A program made the translations under genes and the position numbers. Of a stretch of DNA of 64,000 nt, positions 15,913 to 25,013 are shown piece by piece. Source of the DNA: Clostridium saccharoperbutylacetonicum N1-4(HMT) (GTDB taxonomy: Bacteria > Bacillota > Clostridia > Clostridiales > Clostridiaceae); the NCBI RefSeq assembly GCF_000340885.1, contig NC_020291.1:1425001-1489000 (forward strand), given 5' to 3'. The notes below the pieces were generated by a model that saw nothing but the letters and a program-made list of their open reading frames with translations, was not told the DNA's origin and did not search any database. Position 1 is the first letter of the stretch. Every line of letters starts with the position of its first letter.

Positions 15913-18900
15913 ATGTTTTTAAAATCTCTAGAGATACGAGGATTTAAATCTTTTGCTGATAAAACGGAATTAAAATTTAGAAAAGGTGTTACAGCAGTAG
16001 TAGGACCTAATGGAAGTGGAAAAAGCAATATTTCAGATGCTGTAAGATGGGTACTAGGTGAACAAAGTATTAAAGTCTTAAGAGGCGGGAAGATGGAAGA
16101 TGTAATTTTCGCAGGAACTCAATTTAGAAAACCTGTTGGACTAGCGCAAGTTTCATTAACTCTAGATAATAGTGATGAAAAATTAGCTACAGAATATAAT
16201 GAGGTTACAGTATCTAGAAGAATATTTAGATCAGGTGAATCGGAATATTTGATAAATAATTCAAAATGCAGACTTAAAGATGTAACTAATCTTTTTATGG
16301 ATACAGGAATAGGAAAAGAAGGGTATTCATTAATTGGACAAGGTAAGATAGAGGCTATATTAAGTGGTAAGCCTGAGGACAGAAGAGCGCTTTTAGAAGA
16401 AGCTGCTGGAATTGTAAAATTCAAAAATAGAAAAGAAGAGGCAGAAAAAAAATTAAGTAATACTGATGAAAATTTAGTTAGAATAAATGATATATTATCA
16501 ACCTATGGAGAAAGAATAGAACCATTAAGAATTGAAAGAGAAAAGGCATTAGAGTTTAATGAATTATCTAAAGATTTAAAGAAAAAGGAAGTTTCTCTTA
16601 TAGTTCATAATATAGATAAGATGGAAGCGGAATTAAAAAATTACAATGACGAATTAAATCTTAAAGTAAAAGAGATTGAAGATAAGCAAAAAGAATTAGC
16701 AGACGATAAGATTAAGCTCAAAGAGTTAGAGTTTAAAATAGAGGAATTAGATAGAAAGAACTTAGAAGATAAAGAACAATATTACAATCTAAAGGAAATA
16801 GTAAGTGAAGATGAAAAAAGTATTGAGCTTTACCGTGAAAGAATTAAGGGCTTTGAAGAGCGCATTAACAGAAATAATTATGAATTAACTGATATTACAG
16901 TTAAGATAGAGCAATTAAAAGAAAATAAAATACTACTAGAGAATGAATTAGATAAAAGGTTAGAAGAACAAAAAGGTAAGAATGAGGCTATTGTAAAATT
17001 AGAAGAAGATAATATTAAAAGTTCGAAAGAACTTAAAGTTATTGAAGAGGAATTGAAAGTTTTAAAAGAGGGAGAATTCGAACTTTTAAGAAGTAATTCT
17101 GATATAAAAAATGAAATCACCATATTGAATAAGGATATTTCGCTTAGAGAGGAAAAGAGAGACACTTTAAATTCATCTATTTCATCGTTAGAGAGTAACA
17201 TAGTAATTAATCTAGCAACTTATAAAGATTTAAGTGATGATATTGAAAATAGAAAAGATAAAATAAAACTATTAAACTTAAAAGTTGCAGAGGATAAGAA
17301 AAAAATAGGAATATTATCTGCTAATTTAACAAAAAAAGAAAATGAACTTAGAGAAGTAAATGGAAGTTTAACAAAGCTTGATGCAAATAGAGGAATGCTT
17401 GAAAATTTAGAGAAGCATTATGAAGGTTACAATAGATCTGTAAAATCTTTGATGGAGTCAATCCATAGGGACAGAATTGCTTCAGCTAGTGATACGAAAG
17501 TTCTAGGAGAAATTTTCTCGGTAGATAAAAAATATGAAATAGCTATTGAAATAGCATTAGGTGCAGCAATTTCCAATGTAATAACCAAAAATGAAGAAAT
17601 AGCTAAAATTCTTATAGGATATTTGAAAAAGAATAATTTAGGTAGAGCAACATTTTTACCATTAAACATAATAAGAGGTAAAAAACTTGAATTAGATAAA
17701 AGTATTATTGGAGCTGCTGGTTATATTGGAATAGCAAGTGACATAATATCCTATGATAAAGAGTATAGTAATATTATGGATTATGTACTTGGAAGAACTA
17801 TAATTTGTAGTAATATGGACTGTGCCTTAAATATTGCGCGAATAGGAAGATATAATTATAGAATTGTGACCTTAGATGGAGAAATAGTAAATCCAGGTGG
17901 AGCTTTAACGGGTGGTAGCATAAAAGGAAAAAATTCTAATGTCCTAGGAAGAAAAAGAGAAATTGAAGAACTGACAAAAGAAATAGATAAAAAGAAAGAA
18001 CACTATAGTGAATTAATAAAGTTCGTGCAAGAGTTAAAAGAAGAAATTAAGAATTTAGATGAAGGCATATTAAATCAAAGAGATGAGGCTCATGAAAAAA
18101 GTATAGAATTAACTAAAAAGGAAAGTGAAATTAAATCTTTACAAAATGATACTGATGCTTTGAGAAGAAACTTAGAAATAACAAAAGAAGAAATTAAGCG
18201 AATAGTAAATGAAAAAGAAAGTATTTTAGAAAAAGTCAAACTTAAAGAAGCTGAAATTGAATCTCTTGAAAGTGAAAATACCGTTAATAAAAGCAAAGGG
18301 ATTGAATTAGAGCAATTAATGAAAGTTAAAGCTCAAGAAGTAAATGATAATGATACTAAATTAACAGAAATGAAGATTGCTAAAGCTACTTTAGATGAGG
18401 CTATTGAAAATAGAAAGAATGAATTTTTGAGAATAGAAAAAGAAATAAATGATTTTATTTCTAAGAATGGAATTTTAAATAAAGAAAATAGTGAAAATAA
18501 AAATAGTATTGAAAGTTTAAATTCAGACATTAAAGTTAAAAATAAAGAAATAGAAGAAAATGTTAATAAAATTAATGGACTAGAATTAAAATTTAAAGAT
18601 GAAGAAATAATAAAAGAAAAGCTAAAACAAGAATTTAAGGAAAAAGATAATTTTATTAGTAATCTTTTAGATGAAGTAAGAGTAAAAGAAATAGAGGTTA
18701 ATAAAAGAGAAGTAATTAAGGCTAAAAAGGAAGCAGATAAAGATAATGCTTATAATAAATTAAACGAAGAATTGGAATTGACTTATGCAGAAGCAATGGA
18801 TATATGTGAAGCAGTAGAAGATGAGGAAACCTTAAAGCAAGAGATTACTACTACAAAAGGAAAAATAACAAGACTAGGAATTGTAAATTTAGCTGCTATA

Positions 18901-19476
18901 GAAGAGTATGAGGAGATAAAGGAAAAATATGAATTTATGTCTGCTCAAGCAGAAGATTTAGAAAAGGCTAAAAAAGAATTAAATGAAGTTATTCAAGAAA
19001 TGACAAATGAAATGAAAATTTTATTTAAAGAGAATTTTAAAATTCTTAATTATAACTTTAATGAAACATTTAAGGACTTATTTAAGGGTGGAAGTGCAGA
19101 ACTTATTTTAGGGGAAGGCGATGAGCTAACAGCTAATATTGACATAAATGTAGAGCCACCAGGTAAAAAACTTCAGAATATTAATCTAATGTCAGGTGGA
19201 GAGAAGGTTTTATCAGCTATAGCATTACTCTTTGCAATATTAAAAATGAAACCAACACCTTTCTGTATATTGGATGAAATTGAAGCTGCTTTAGATGATG
19301 CTAATGTAGATAGATATGCGGAATTCTTAAAGATGTTCTCTACAAATACTCAATTTATAATTATTACACACAGAAAAGGTACAATGGAAGTCAGCGATAT
19401 AATATACGGTGTAACTATGGAAGAAAAAGGTGTTTCAAAAGTTGTATCTGTAGACTTGACTGAAAATTATAATTAG
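15913..19476 (+). CDS. smc: Chromosome segregation protein SMC
   Basis: SMC homodimers with ScpA/ScpB compact and align the chromosome. The 1187-residue protein has the N-terminal ATPase half with GPNGSGKS at 31-38, long coiled coils, a hinge near residues 510-660 (VLGEIFSVDKKYEIAIEIALG onward, given in part), a second coiled coil, and the C-terminal half with LMSGGEKVLSAIALLFA and the Walker B ILDEIEAALDD. Length is normal. TAAGGAGTG precedes the ATG. ftsY follows after 12 bases, as in Bacillus. Confidence 0.97.
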   Translation: MFLKSLEIRGFKSFADKTELKFRKGVTAVVGPNGSGKSNISDAVRWVLGEQSIKVLRGGKMEDVIFAGTQFRKPVGLAQVSLTLDNSDEKLATEYNEVTVSRRIFRSGESEYLINNSKCRLKDVTNLFMDTGIGKEGYSLIGQGKIEAILSGKPEDRRALLEEAAGIVKFKNRKEEAEKKLSNTDENLVRINDILSTYGERIEPLRIEREKALEFNELSKDLKKKEVSLIVHNIDKMEAELKNYNDELNLKVKEIEDKQKELADDKIKLKELEFKIEELDRKNLEDKEQYYNLKEIVSEDEKSIELYRERIKGFEERINRNNYELTDITVKIEQLKENKILLENELDKRLEEQKGKNEAIVKLEEDNIKSSKELKVIEEELKVLKEGEFELLRSNSDIKNEITILNKDISLREEKRDTLNSSISSLESNIVINLATYKDLSDDIENRKDKIKLLNLKVAEDKKKIGILSANLTKKENELREVNGSLTKLDANRGMLENLEKHYEGYNRSVKSLMESIHRDRIASASDTKVLGEIFSVDKKYEIAIEIALGAAISNVITKNEEIAKILIGYLKKNNLGRATFLPLNIIRGKKLELDKSIIGAAGYIGIASDIISYDKEYSNIMDYVLGRTIICSNMDCALNIARIGRYNYRIVTLDGEIVNPGGALTGGSIKGKNSNVLGRKREIEELTKEIDKKKEHYSELIKFVQELKEEIKNLDEGILNQRDEAHEKSIELTKKESEIKSLQNDTDALRRNLEITKEEIKRIVNEKESILEKVKLKEAEIESLESENTVNKSKGIELEQLMKVKAQEVNDNDTKLTEMKIAKATLDEAIENRKNEFLRIEKEINDFISKNGILNKENSENKNSIESLNSDIKVKNKEIEENVNKINGLELKFKDEEIIKEKLKQEFKEKDNFISNLLDEVRVKEIEVNKREVIKAKKEADKDNAYNKLNEELELTYAEAMDICEAVEDEETLKQEITTTKGKITRLGIVNLAAIEEYEEIKEKYEFMSAQAEDLEKAKKELNEVIQEMTNEMKILFKENFKILNYNFNETFKDLFKGGSAELILGEGDELTANIDINVEPPGKKLQNINLMSGGEKVLSAIALLFAILKMKPTPFCILDEIEAALDDANVDRYAEFLKMFSTNTQFIIITHRKGTMEVSDIIYGVTMEEKGVSKVVSVDLTENYN

Positions 19477-19488
19477 GAGGAAATGAAT

Positions 19489-20397
19489 TTGTTTGGAAAT
19501 TTATTTAATAAATTAAAAGATGGGCTAACTAAAACTAGAGATGGATTAACAGATAAAATTAATGAGGCCTTAAAATTAGCGATAACAATAGATGAAGATT
19601 TATATGAGGAATTAGAAGAAATTTTAATCACATCTGATGTTGGTATGGATACTACAATAGACATAATAGAGAGATTAAGAAATAAAATACGTAAGGAAAA
19701 GATTAATGATCCTCAAGAAGTTAAACCAGCCCTAAAAGAAGTAATTAGGGAAATGCTCCTTGAAGGAAATTATGAAGATAATGAACAAGGGAAAAAAGTG
19801 ATGCTTGTAATTGGTGTTAATGGAGTTGGAAAAACAACTTCTATAGGAAAGCTTGCAGCTAAAAATAAAGCAGAAGGTAAAAAAGTATTATTAGCAGCAG
19901 CAGATACGTTTAGAGCAGCAGCAATAGACCAATTAGAAGTTTGGAGCAATAGGGCTGAGGTTGATATAGTTAAACACCAAGAAGGTTCAGATCCTGCAGC
20001 AGTAGTATTTGATGCTATAGAAGCATCTAAGGCTAGAAATGTTGATTTGTTAATATGTGATACAGCAGGGAGACTTCATAATAAAAAGAATTTAATGAAT
20101 GAACTTGAAAAGATAAATAGAATTATAGATAGAGAGTTGGAAGGTTTTGAGAAGGAGACTTTACTTGTTTTGGATGCAACAACAGGACAAAATGCTGTGA
20201 TTCAAGCAAAACAATTTATGGAAGCTTGTCCTATTGACGGAATAATATTAACTAAGTTAGATGGTACTGCCAAAGGAGGAGTAGTTCTTTCAATAAAACA
20301 AAGTTTAAATATTCCAGTTAGATATATAGGTGTTGGTGAAGGTATTGATGATCTTCAAAAATTCGATGCAGAAGCTTTTGCAGAAGCTTTAATTTAG
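19489..20397 (+). CDS. ftsY: Signal recognition particle receptor FtsY
   Basis: FtsY docks ribosome-SRP complexes at the membrane. The protein is the short NG-domain form without the acidic A domain: GVNGVGKTT at about 109-117, DTFRAAAIDQLEVW, DTAGRLHNKKNLM and TKLDGTAKGG. I favour TTG 19489 (302 residues, starting MFGNLF) because it has AGGAGG 8 bases upstream. ATG 19483 is only 2 bases from that site, too close for normal initiation; the difference is two residues. It is co-transcribed with smc. Confidence 0.93.
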   Translation: MFGNLFNKLKDGLTKTRDGLTDKINEALKLAITIDEDLYEELEEILITSDVGMDTTIDIIERLRNKIRKEKINDPQEVKPALKEVIREMLLEGNYEDNEQGKKVMLVIGVNGVGKTTSIGKLAAKNKAEGKKVLLAAADTFRAAAIDQLEVWSNRAEVDIVKHQEGSDPAAVVFDAIEASKARNVDLLICDTAGRLHNKKNLMNELEKINRIIDRELEGFEKETLLVLDATTGQNAVIQAKQFMEACPIDGIILTKLDGTAKGGVVLSIKQSLNIPVRYIGVGEGIDDLQKFDAEAFAEALI

Positions 20398-20513
20398 CAG
20401 TGCACAGTTTACAATTTACAGTTGGATGGGGAAATTCCAGACGGAATTTTTGCGAGTTTTGAGGTTGGATTTGATATTTCGTTCTTCGAATTTTATATTG
20501 TGAAACTGTGTAG
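20398..20513. repeat. Intergenic repeat element with TTTACAG-type arms
   Basis: It begins directly after the ftsY stop. CACAGTTTACAAT (20403-20415) is answered by an inverted ATTGTGAAACTGTG (20497-20510). Inside are GGATGGGG, a hairpin AAATTCC/GGAATTT (20432-20449, followed by TT, a possible ftsY terminator), and TTTCGTTCTTCGAA near 20477. It shares arm units with the element at 24899-24995. Confidence 0.55.
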
Positions 20514-20667
20514 TTGATTACATGAATTTTATTCTTGGAGTTTTAGTTATTAACTGATAAGTTAGCATTGGTAAAACACAAGGCTGAAAAAATAGCGCGA
20601 ATTGAACATTGAAAATCGATAATTGATAATTGAAAAAAATAATTTTATAAGTGTTAAGTAAAAGTAC
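20514..20667. repeat. ftsY-ylxM gap with TAATTGA-type repeat and long palindrome
   Basis: No gene is seen. Bases 20600-20634 carry TAATTGA-type units (ATTGAACATTG, GATAATTGATAATTG). A palindrome with 18-base arms begins at 20643 and ends at 20682, overlapping the ylxM promoter (see the promoter entry and findings). Confidence 0.5.
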
Positions 20668-20696
20668 TTGACACTTATAAAAAATCCTGTTAAAAT
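20668..20696 (+). promoter_or_regulatory. SigA promoter of ylxM-ffh inside a palindrome
   Basis: A perfect TTGACA (20668-20673) and TAAAAT (20691-20696) are 17 bases apart. The -35 box lies within a palindrome of 18-base arms at 20643-20660 and 20665-20682 with a 4-base centre; the arms differ at one position. A repressor bound there would block RNA polymerase. Confidence 0.65.
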
Positions 20697-20722
20697 CTCT
20701 TTTGTGGGTAAGGTGATTAGAA

Positions 20723-21052
20723 ATGGAAGATAGAGTTGAAATTTCATTGCTTATGGATTTGTATAGTTCATTATTAACAGAAAAGCAAAATGAAATTATG
20801 CAGTGGTATTATGATGATGATTTATCTCTGGCTGAAATAGCTGAACTTAACAAGACAAGTCGCCAAGCTATTCACGATTTAATTAAAAGATGTTATAAAC
20901 AGCTTCTATCCTATGAAAGTAAGCTTCACTTACTTGAAAAGAGTATAAACAAAGAAAAAGAGATTATAAATTTTTTAGAGGATTTAAAAAATAAATATTC
21001 CATAGATGATAAGGATATTATAAAATATAAAGAAAAACTAGAAAATTTATAA
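20723..21052 (+). CDS. ylxM: YlxM/p13 family putative DNA-binding protein
   Basis: The 109-residue protein carries a sigma-region-4-like helix-turn-helix ([16 protein letters not shown], then [20 protein letters not shown]) and a helical tail. The family always lies just before ffh and is thought to act with the SRP pathway; in Streptococcus the relative stimulates SRP GTPases. AAGGTGAT precedes the ATG and ffh follows after 13 bases. Confidence 0.9.
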   Translation: MEDRVEISLLMDLYSSLLTEKQNEIMQWYYDDDLSLAEIAELNKTSRQAIHDLIKRCYKQLLSYESKLHLLEKSINKEKEIINFLEDLKNKYSIDDKDIIKYKEKLENL

Positions 21053-21065
21053 GGAGGATGTAAAC

Positions 21066-22418
21066 ATGGCTTTCGAAGGATTAGGTGAAAAGTTACAGGA
21101 AACTTTCAGAAAATTAAAAGGAAAAGGAAAGTTAACTGAAAAAGATATTAAAGAAGCCATGAGAGAAGTAAAGCTTGCCTTGTTAGAAGCAGACGTTAAC
21201 TATAAAGTTGTAAAGCAATTTATTTCATCTGTTAGTTCTAAGTGTGTTGGAGACGAAGTTCTTGCAAGTTTAACACCAGGACAACATGTAATAAAAATAG
21301 TTAATGAAGAACTTACTAATCTTATGGGTGGAAGTGAAAGTAAACTTAACTACAGTAGTTCAGGTCTTACTGTGATAATGTTAGTTGGTTTACAAGGAGC
21401 AGGTAAAACTACTATGTGTGGTAAGCTTGCATTAAATCTTAGAAAAGATAATAAAAAACCATTATTGGTTGCATGTGATATATACAGACCAGCTGCTATA
21501 AAACAATTAGAGGTAGTAGGAAAGCAAATTGAGATTCCTGTATTTTCAATGGGGGATAAGGTTAATCCAGTAGAAATTGCGAAAAACGGAATTGCTCATG
21601 CGAAAGAAAATGGTAATAATGTTGTTATTATTGATACTGCAGGTAGACTTCATATTGATGAAGAATTAATGCAGGAATTAAAAAATATAAAAGAAGATGT
21701 AAAGCCATCAGAAATATTATTGGTAGTAGATGCTATGACAGGACAAGATGCTGTTAATGTAGCAGAAAACTTTAATAATGATTTGGATTTAACTGGAGTT
21801 ATTTTAACGAAGTTAGATGGTGATACTAGAGGTGGAGCTGCACTTTCAATTAAAAGCATAATTGATAAGCCAATTAAGTATGCTGGTGTAGGCGAAAAAA
21901 TGAATGATTTTGAGGTGTTCCATCCTGATAGAATGGCATCAAGAATCTTAGGAATGGGAGATGTATTATCACTCATTGAAAAGGCTCAAGAGGCTATTGA
22001 TGAAAAGGAAGCTGCAGATTTAGGTAAGAGAATGTTAAATCAAGAATTTAACTTTGAAGATTATCTAATGGCAATGGAGCAAATGAAAAAGCTTGGACCT
22101 CTAAATAAAATATTAGAAATGATGCCTGGACTAAATTCTAAAGAACTTCAAGGAGTTGACTTTGATAAGAGTACAGAGGCGCTAGATAGAACTAAGGCGA
22201 TTATTCAATCTATGACAGCTAAAGAGAGAAGAAATCCTAGTCTTATATTGAAATCAGCTTCAAGAAAAGGCAGGATTGCTAAGGGATCAGGTACAAGTGT
22301 GCAAGAAGTTAATAAACTCATGAAAGGCTATGAAATGATGAAGAAGAACATGAAACAGATGAAGTCATTTCAAAAGCAGGCTAAAAAAGGTGGATTATTT
22401 GGTAAATTACCTTTTTAG
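21066..22418 (+). CDS. ffh: Signal recognition particle protein Ffh
   Basis: Ffh binds signal peptides of nascent proteins and, with the SRP RNA, delivers them to FtsY. The 450-residue protein has an N domain, the GTPase G domain (GLQGAGKTT at 108-116, DTAGRLHIDEELM, TKLDGDTRGGAALS) and a methionine-rich M domain (MAMEQMKKLGPLNKILEMMPG, in part, and a YEMMKKNMKQMK tail). The SRP RNA gene is not in this window. It is part of the ylxM-ffh-rpsP-khpA run. Confidence 0.96.
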   Translation: MAFEGLGEKLQETFRKLKGKGKLTEKDIKEAMREVKLALLEADVNYKVVKQFISSVSSKCVGDEVLASLTPGQHVIKIVNEELTNLMGGSESKLNYSSSGLTVIMLVGLQGAGKTTMCGKLALNLRKDNKKPLLVACDIYRPAAIKQLEVVGKQIEIPVFSMGDKVNPVEIAKNGIAHAKENGNNVVIIDTAGRLHIDEELMQELKNIKEDVKPSEILLVVDAMTGQDAVNVAENFNNDLDLTGVILTKLDGDTRGGAALSIKSIIDKPIKYAGVGEKMNDFEVFHPDRMASRILGMGDVLSLIEKAQEAIDEKEAADLGKRMLNQEFNFEDYLMAMEQMKKLGPLNKILEMMPGLNSKELQGVDFDKSTEALDRTKAIIQSMTAKERRNPSLILKSASRKGRIAKGSGTSVQEVNKLMKGYEMMKKNMKQMKSFQKQAKKGGLFGKLPF

Positions 22419-22465
22419 AGTTGAAATATATAATATAATTACCCTTTAAAGGAGGTGAAATAAAA

Positions 22466-22711
22466 ATGGCAGTAAAAATTAGATTAAGAAGAATGGGTGC
22501 TAAGAAAGCTCCTTTCTATAGAATAATCGTTGCTGATTCAAGAGCACCAAGAGATGGTAAATTCATCGATGAAATTGGATACTACAATCCATTAACTGAA
22601 CCAGTTGAAGTTAAAATCAACGAAGAAAAAGCTAATGAATGGTTATCTAATGGAGCTCAACCAACAGAAGTAGTTAAAAGACTTTTCACAAATGCAGGTC
22701 TTACTAAGTAA
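22466..22711 (+). CDS. rpsP: 30S ribosomal protein S16
   Basis: The 81-residue protein shows the S16 opening [20 protein letters not shown] and [23 protein letters not shown] precedes the ATG. The order ffh-rpsP-khpA-rimM-trmD-rplS is conserved in Firmicutes. Confidence 0.97.
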   Translation: MAVKIRLRRMGAKKAPFYRIIVADSRAPRDGKFIDEIGYYNPLTEPVEVKINEEKANEWLSNGAQPTEVVKRLFTNAGLTK

Positions 22712-22716
22712 TTTTT

Positions 22717-22762
22717 GGAGGTGAATTCTACAGTTAGTACATACTAATTGTGGACGTTTATG
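22717..22762 (+). promoter_or_regulatory. Hairpin-bridged ribosome binding site of khpA
   Basis: GGAGGTG (22717-22723) is 36 bases from the ATG at 22760. Between them 22728-22738 (CTACAGTTAGT) pairs with 22743-22753 (ACTAATTGTGG) in an 11-base-pair stem, with two G-U pairs and a 4-base loop. Formed, it leaves 4 + 6 = 10 unpaired bases between binding site and start, near the normal spacing. Confidence 0.55.
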
Positions 22763-22987
22763 AAGGAATTAGTTGAATTTATAGCTAAATCTCTTGTTGA
22801 GAACCCAAATGAAGTTGTTGTTAATGAAGTAAATGGAGAACAATCCATAATACTTGAATTAAAAGTAGCTCCAGAAGATATGGGGAAGATTATCGGTAAA
22901 CAAGGGAGAATTGCTAAAGCTATAAGAACAGTTGTTAAAGCTGCAGCACTTAAACAGAATAAACGAGTTATAGTAGAAATCATCTAA
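22760..22987 (+). CDS. khpA: KH-domain RNA-binding protein KhpA (YlqC)
   Basis: KhpA is a small RNA-binding KH protein which, with KhpB in other Gram-positives, affects cell division, cell-wall genes and small-RNA stability. The 75-residue product has the KH loop [15 protein letters not shown] with GKQG at 46-49. ATG 22760 gives the usual start [16 protein letters not shown] 22748 is in frame but lies inside a hairpin. The ribosome binding site is unusually far upstream (see separate entry). Confidence 0.93.
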   Translation: MKELVEFIAKSLVENPNEVVVNEVNGEQSIILELKVAPEDMGKIIGKQGRIAKAIRTVVKAAALKQNKRVIVEII

Positions 22988-22992
22988 AAATT

Positions 22993-23020
22993 AAGAGTTA
23001 GGGTTAACCTAGCTCTTTTT
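22993..23020 (+). terminator. Terminator after khpA
   Basis: AGAGTTAGG (22994-23002) pairs with CCTAGCTCT (23008-23016) with one G-U pair and a 5-base loop, followed by TTTT. Confidence 0.8.
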
Positions 23021-23141
23021 CAATATAGATAAATAATTTATAATTAAATTTATAGATATAAAATTAACTGTCAATAATAAAGAAGGGTGTTTTAAGGTCG
23101 ATCCTTGAGTGTTGATAATTAATTTAAGCAGAGGTGAAAGA

Positions 23142-23639
23142 ATGGTAAAGTTATTTAAAATAGGCCAGATTGTAAATACTCATGGAGTTAAGGGGGAAGT
23201 TAAAGTATACCCATTAACAGAGGATGTTAATAAATTCAAACGCTTAAAAACTGTTTTAGTAGATGGAGTAGAAAAAAATATACTTGGAGTTAAGTTCCAA
23301 AAGGATAGAGTTATTTTAAAAATAGAAGGAATAGATTCTATGAATGATGCTGAAACTTATAAACAAAAGTATATTGAAATACCACGAGATAACGAACCAG
23401 AGCTACCACCAGATACTTATTATGTTGTGGATTTAAAGGAATGTACTGTTTATGATACTAATGAAAAAGAAATAGGCAGGATTTTTGATGTAATTAGTAC
23501 ACCTAATAACGATGTATACTGGGTTAAAGAACCTAAGGAAGTTTTAATACCGGTTCTTAGAGACATAGTTCTTAGTGTTGATATAGATTTAAAAAAGGTT
23601 GTTATTAAACCAGTAGGTGAATGGCAAGATGAAGATTAG
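23142..23639 (+). CDS. rimM: 16S rRNA processing protein RimM
   Basis: RimM binds S19 and helps mature the 30S head. The 165-residue protein has the N-terminal barrel ([18 protein letters not shown]) and a C-terminal PRC-barrel ([13 protein letters not shown] to VVIKPVGEW). ATG 23142 follows AGAGGTGA; an earlier in-frame start at 23109 lacks support. The end overlaps trmD by 11 bases. Confidence 0.95.
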   Translation: MVKLFKIGQIVNTHGVKGEVKVYPLTEDVNKFKRLKTVLVDGVEKNILGVKFQKDRVILKIEGIDSMNDAETYKQKYIEIPRDNEPELPPDTYYVVDLKECTVYDTNEKEIGRIFDVISTPNNDVYWVKEPKEVLIPVLRDIVLSVDIDLKKVVIKPVGEWQDED

Positions 23640-24342
23640 TATATTAACATTGTTTCCAGAAATGTTTTCGATTTTTGACCATAGTATTATTGGAAGAGCA
23701 AGAGAAAATAATATAATAGATATAGATCTATTAAACATAAGAGATTATACCTTAAATAAGCATAAAAAGGTTGATGATTATCCTTATGGTGGTGGTGCTG
23801 GAATGGTAATGGCAGCCCAGCCAATAGTTGATACAATAAGGAAGGTAAAAGAAGATAATAAAGGTAAAGTTGTTTTTCTAGGACCTAGAGGGAAAAAATT
23901 TAATCAAGAAATTGCTAAAGAGTTATCTAAAGAAGATAATCTTATATTTTTGTGTGGACATTATGAAGGCATAGATGAAAGAGTTTATAAGTATATTGAC
24001 ATGGAAATTTCTCTTGGAGATTTTGTTCTGACTGGAGGAGAAATGGCGGCAATTCCTGTTATAGATTCTATTCTTAGGTTAATACCAGGTGTTTTAGGTA
24101 AGGAAGAAAGTTTTATGGAAGAATCTTTTTATAATGGATTGTTAGAATATCCTCAGTATACTAGGCCAGAAGAATTTGAAGGAGATAAGGTTCCAGATAT
24201 TTTGTTATCAGGGCATCATGAAAACATTAGGAAATGGAGAAGGCTGAAATCTCTTGAGATAACTAAAAAAAGAAGGCCAGACTTATATAAAAATGTTGTA
24301 TTAACTAAAGAAGATATTAAGCTGTTAAAAAATAAAAGATAA
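23629..24342 (+). CDS. trmD: tRNA (guanine37-N1)-methyltransferase TrmD
   Basis: TrmD makes m1G37 next to the anticodon, preventing +1 frameshifts. The 237-residue protein opens with [13 protein letters not shown] and has the SPOUT knot segments [26 protein letters not shown] and [22 protein letters not shown] 23629 is chosen because AGGTGA lies upstream and the family starts here; it overlaps the rimM end. Confidence 0.96.
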   Translation: MKISILTLFPEMFSIFDHSIIGRARENNIIDIDLLNIRDYTLNKHKKVDDYPYGGGAGMVMAAQPIVDTIRKVKEDNKGKVVFLGPRGKKFNQEIAKELSKEDNLIFLCGHYEGIDERVYKYIDMEISLGDFVLTGGEMAAIPVIDSILRLIPGVLGKEESFMEESFYNGLLEYPQYTRPEEFEGDKVPDILLSGHHENIRKWRRLKSLEITKKRRPDLYKNVVLTKEDIKLLKNKR

Positions 24343-24348
24343 TTTCTG

Positions 24349-24377
24349 TTGAAATGTGAAAAATTATGTGGTAATAT
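24349..24377 (+). promoter_or_regulatory. Putative SigA promoter of rplS
   Basis: TTGAAA (24349-24354) and TAATAT (24372-24377) are 17 bases apart. Transcription near 24384 gives a leader of about 75 bases. Confidence 0.55.
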
Positions 24378-24383
24378 TAAATT

Positions 24384-24458
24384 TGTGCTAGTACGGGCGT
24401 TCCTCTGTCATTAATCTGTGTTAAGAACGTCAAATTATCGTTAAGGAGGGAATGCACA
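24384..24458 (+). promoter_or_regulatory. Candidate L19 (rplS) ribosomal protein leader
   Basis: The leader pairs GGCGTTC (24396-24402) with GAACGTC (24425-24431), seven pairs including one G-U, around a 22-base loop, and then gives AAGGAGGG before the ATG. A structured L19 leader is known from Firmicutes and is thought to serve autoregulation; I could not compare this one with the family model. Confidence 0.5.
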
Positions 24459-24809
24459 ATGAACGAAATAATTAGAGCTATAGAAGCTGAACAAATCAGA
24501 ACTGACTTACCTAACTTTGCTATCGGAGATACTGTAAAGGTATATGTTAAAATCCAAGAAGGTAACAAAGAAAGAATTCAAATGTTCGAAGGTACTGTTA
24601 TTAAGAAACAAAATGGTGGATTAAGAGAAACTTTCACTGTAAGAAGAGTTGCTTATGGAACTGGAGTTGAAAGAACATTCCCAATGAATGCGCCAATCAT
24701 CGACAAAATTGAAATCGCTAGAAAAGGTAAAGTTAGAAGAGCTAAACTTTACTACTTAAGAGATAGAGTTGGTAAGGCTGCTAAAGTTAAAGAGTTATTA
24801 ACTAGATAG
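24459..24809 (+). CDS. rplS: 50S ribosomal protein L19
   Basis: L19 sits at the interface of the subunits. The 116-residue protein has the family pieces [30 protein letters not shown] and [18 protein letters not shown], and a basic tail. It is the last gene of the rpsP-to-rplS order and is ended by the hairpin at 24816-24842. Confidence 0.97.
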   Translation: MNEIIRAIEAEQIRTDLPNFAIGDTVKVYVKIQEGNKERIQMFEGTVIKKQNGGLRETFTVRRVAYGTGVERTFPMNAPIIDKIEIARKGKVRRAKLYYLRDRVGKAAKVKELLTR

Positions 24810-24815
24810 TATAAA

Positions 24816-24842
24816 AAGGGGACTGTTTCAGTCCTTTTTTTA
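24816..24842 (+). terminator. Terminator after rplS
   Basis: GGACTG (24820-24825), TTT loop, CAGTCC (24829-24834), then seven T with A-rich sequence before the stem. Confidence 0.9.
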
Positions 24843-24898
24843 TTTATATTTAAAAACAAAATATGAAATTTTAAATGTTAAAGCATAAAATAAGAATG

Positions 24899-24995
24899 CA
24901 GTTAATGTACACATAAGGATAAATCCAAAACTTTAAAAAAATCACGGAGTGATTTCGTCCAATACTGTGCACTGTAAGCTGTAAACTGTAAACTG
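24899..24995. repeat. Intergenic repeat element with TTTACAG-type arms
   Basis: GGATAAATCC (24917-24926), a hairpin AAATCAC/GTGATTT (24939-24955) that runs into TTTCGTCC (24953-24960), and a right arm (24964-24995) of tandem CTGTAAA units with GTGCAC. The core matches the element at 15606-15740, while the arm matches the one at 20398. The left arm (from 24899, CAGTTAATGTACAC) is degenerate. Confidence 0.6.
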
Positions 24996-25013
24996 AAAAA
25001 AGGGAGGGTTCAT

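Noticed and set aside
22721..22747. Eight-codon leader peptide (GTG 22721) before khpA
   Set aside because: Its start codon overlaps the only ribosome binding site, so it could not be initiated from it; the hairpin explanation fits better.
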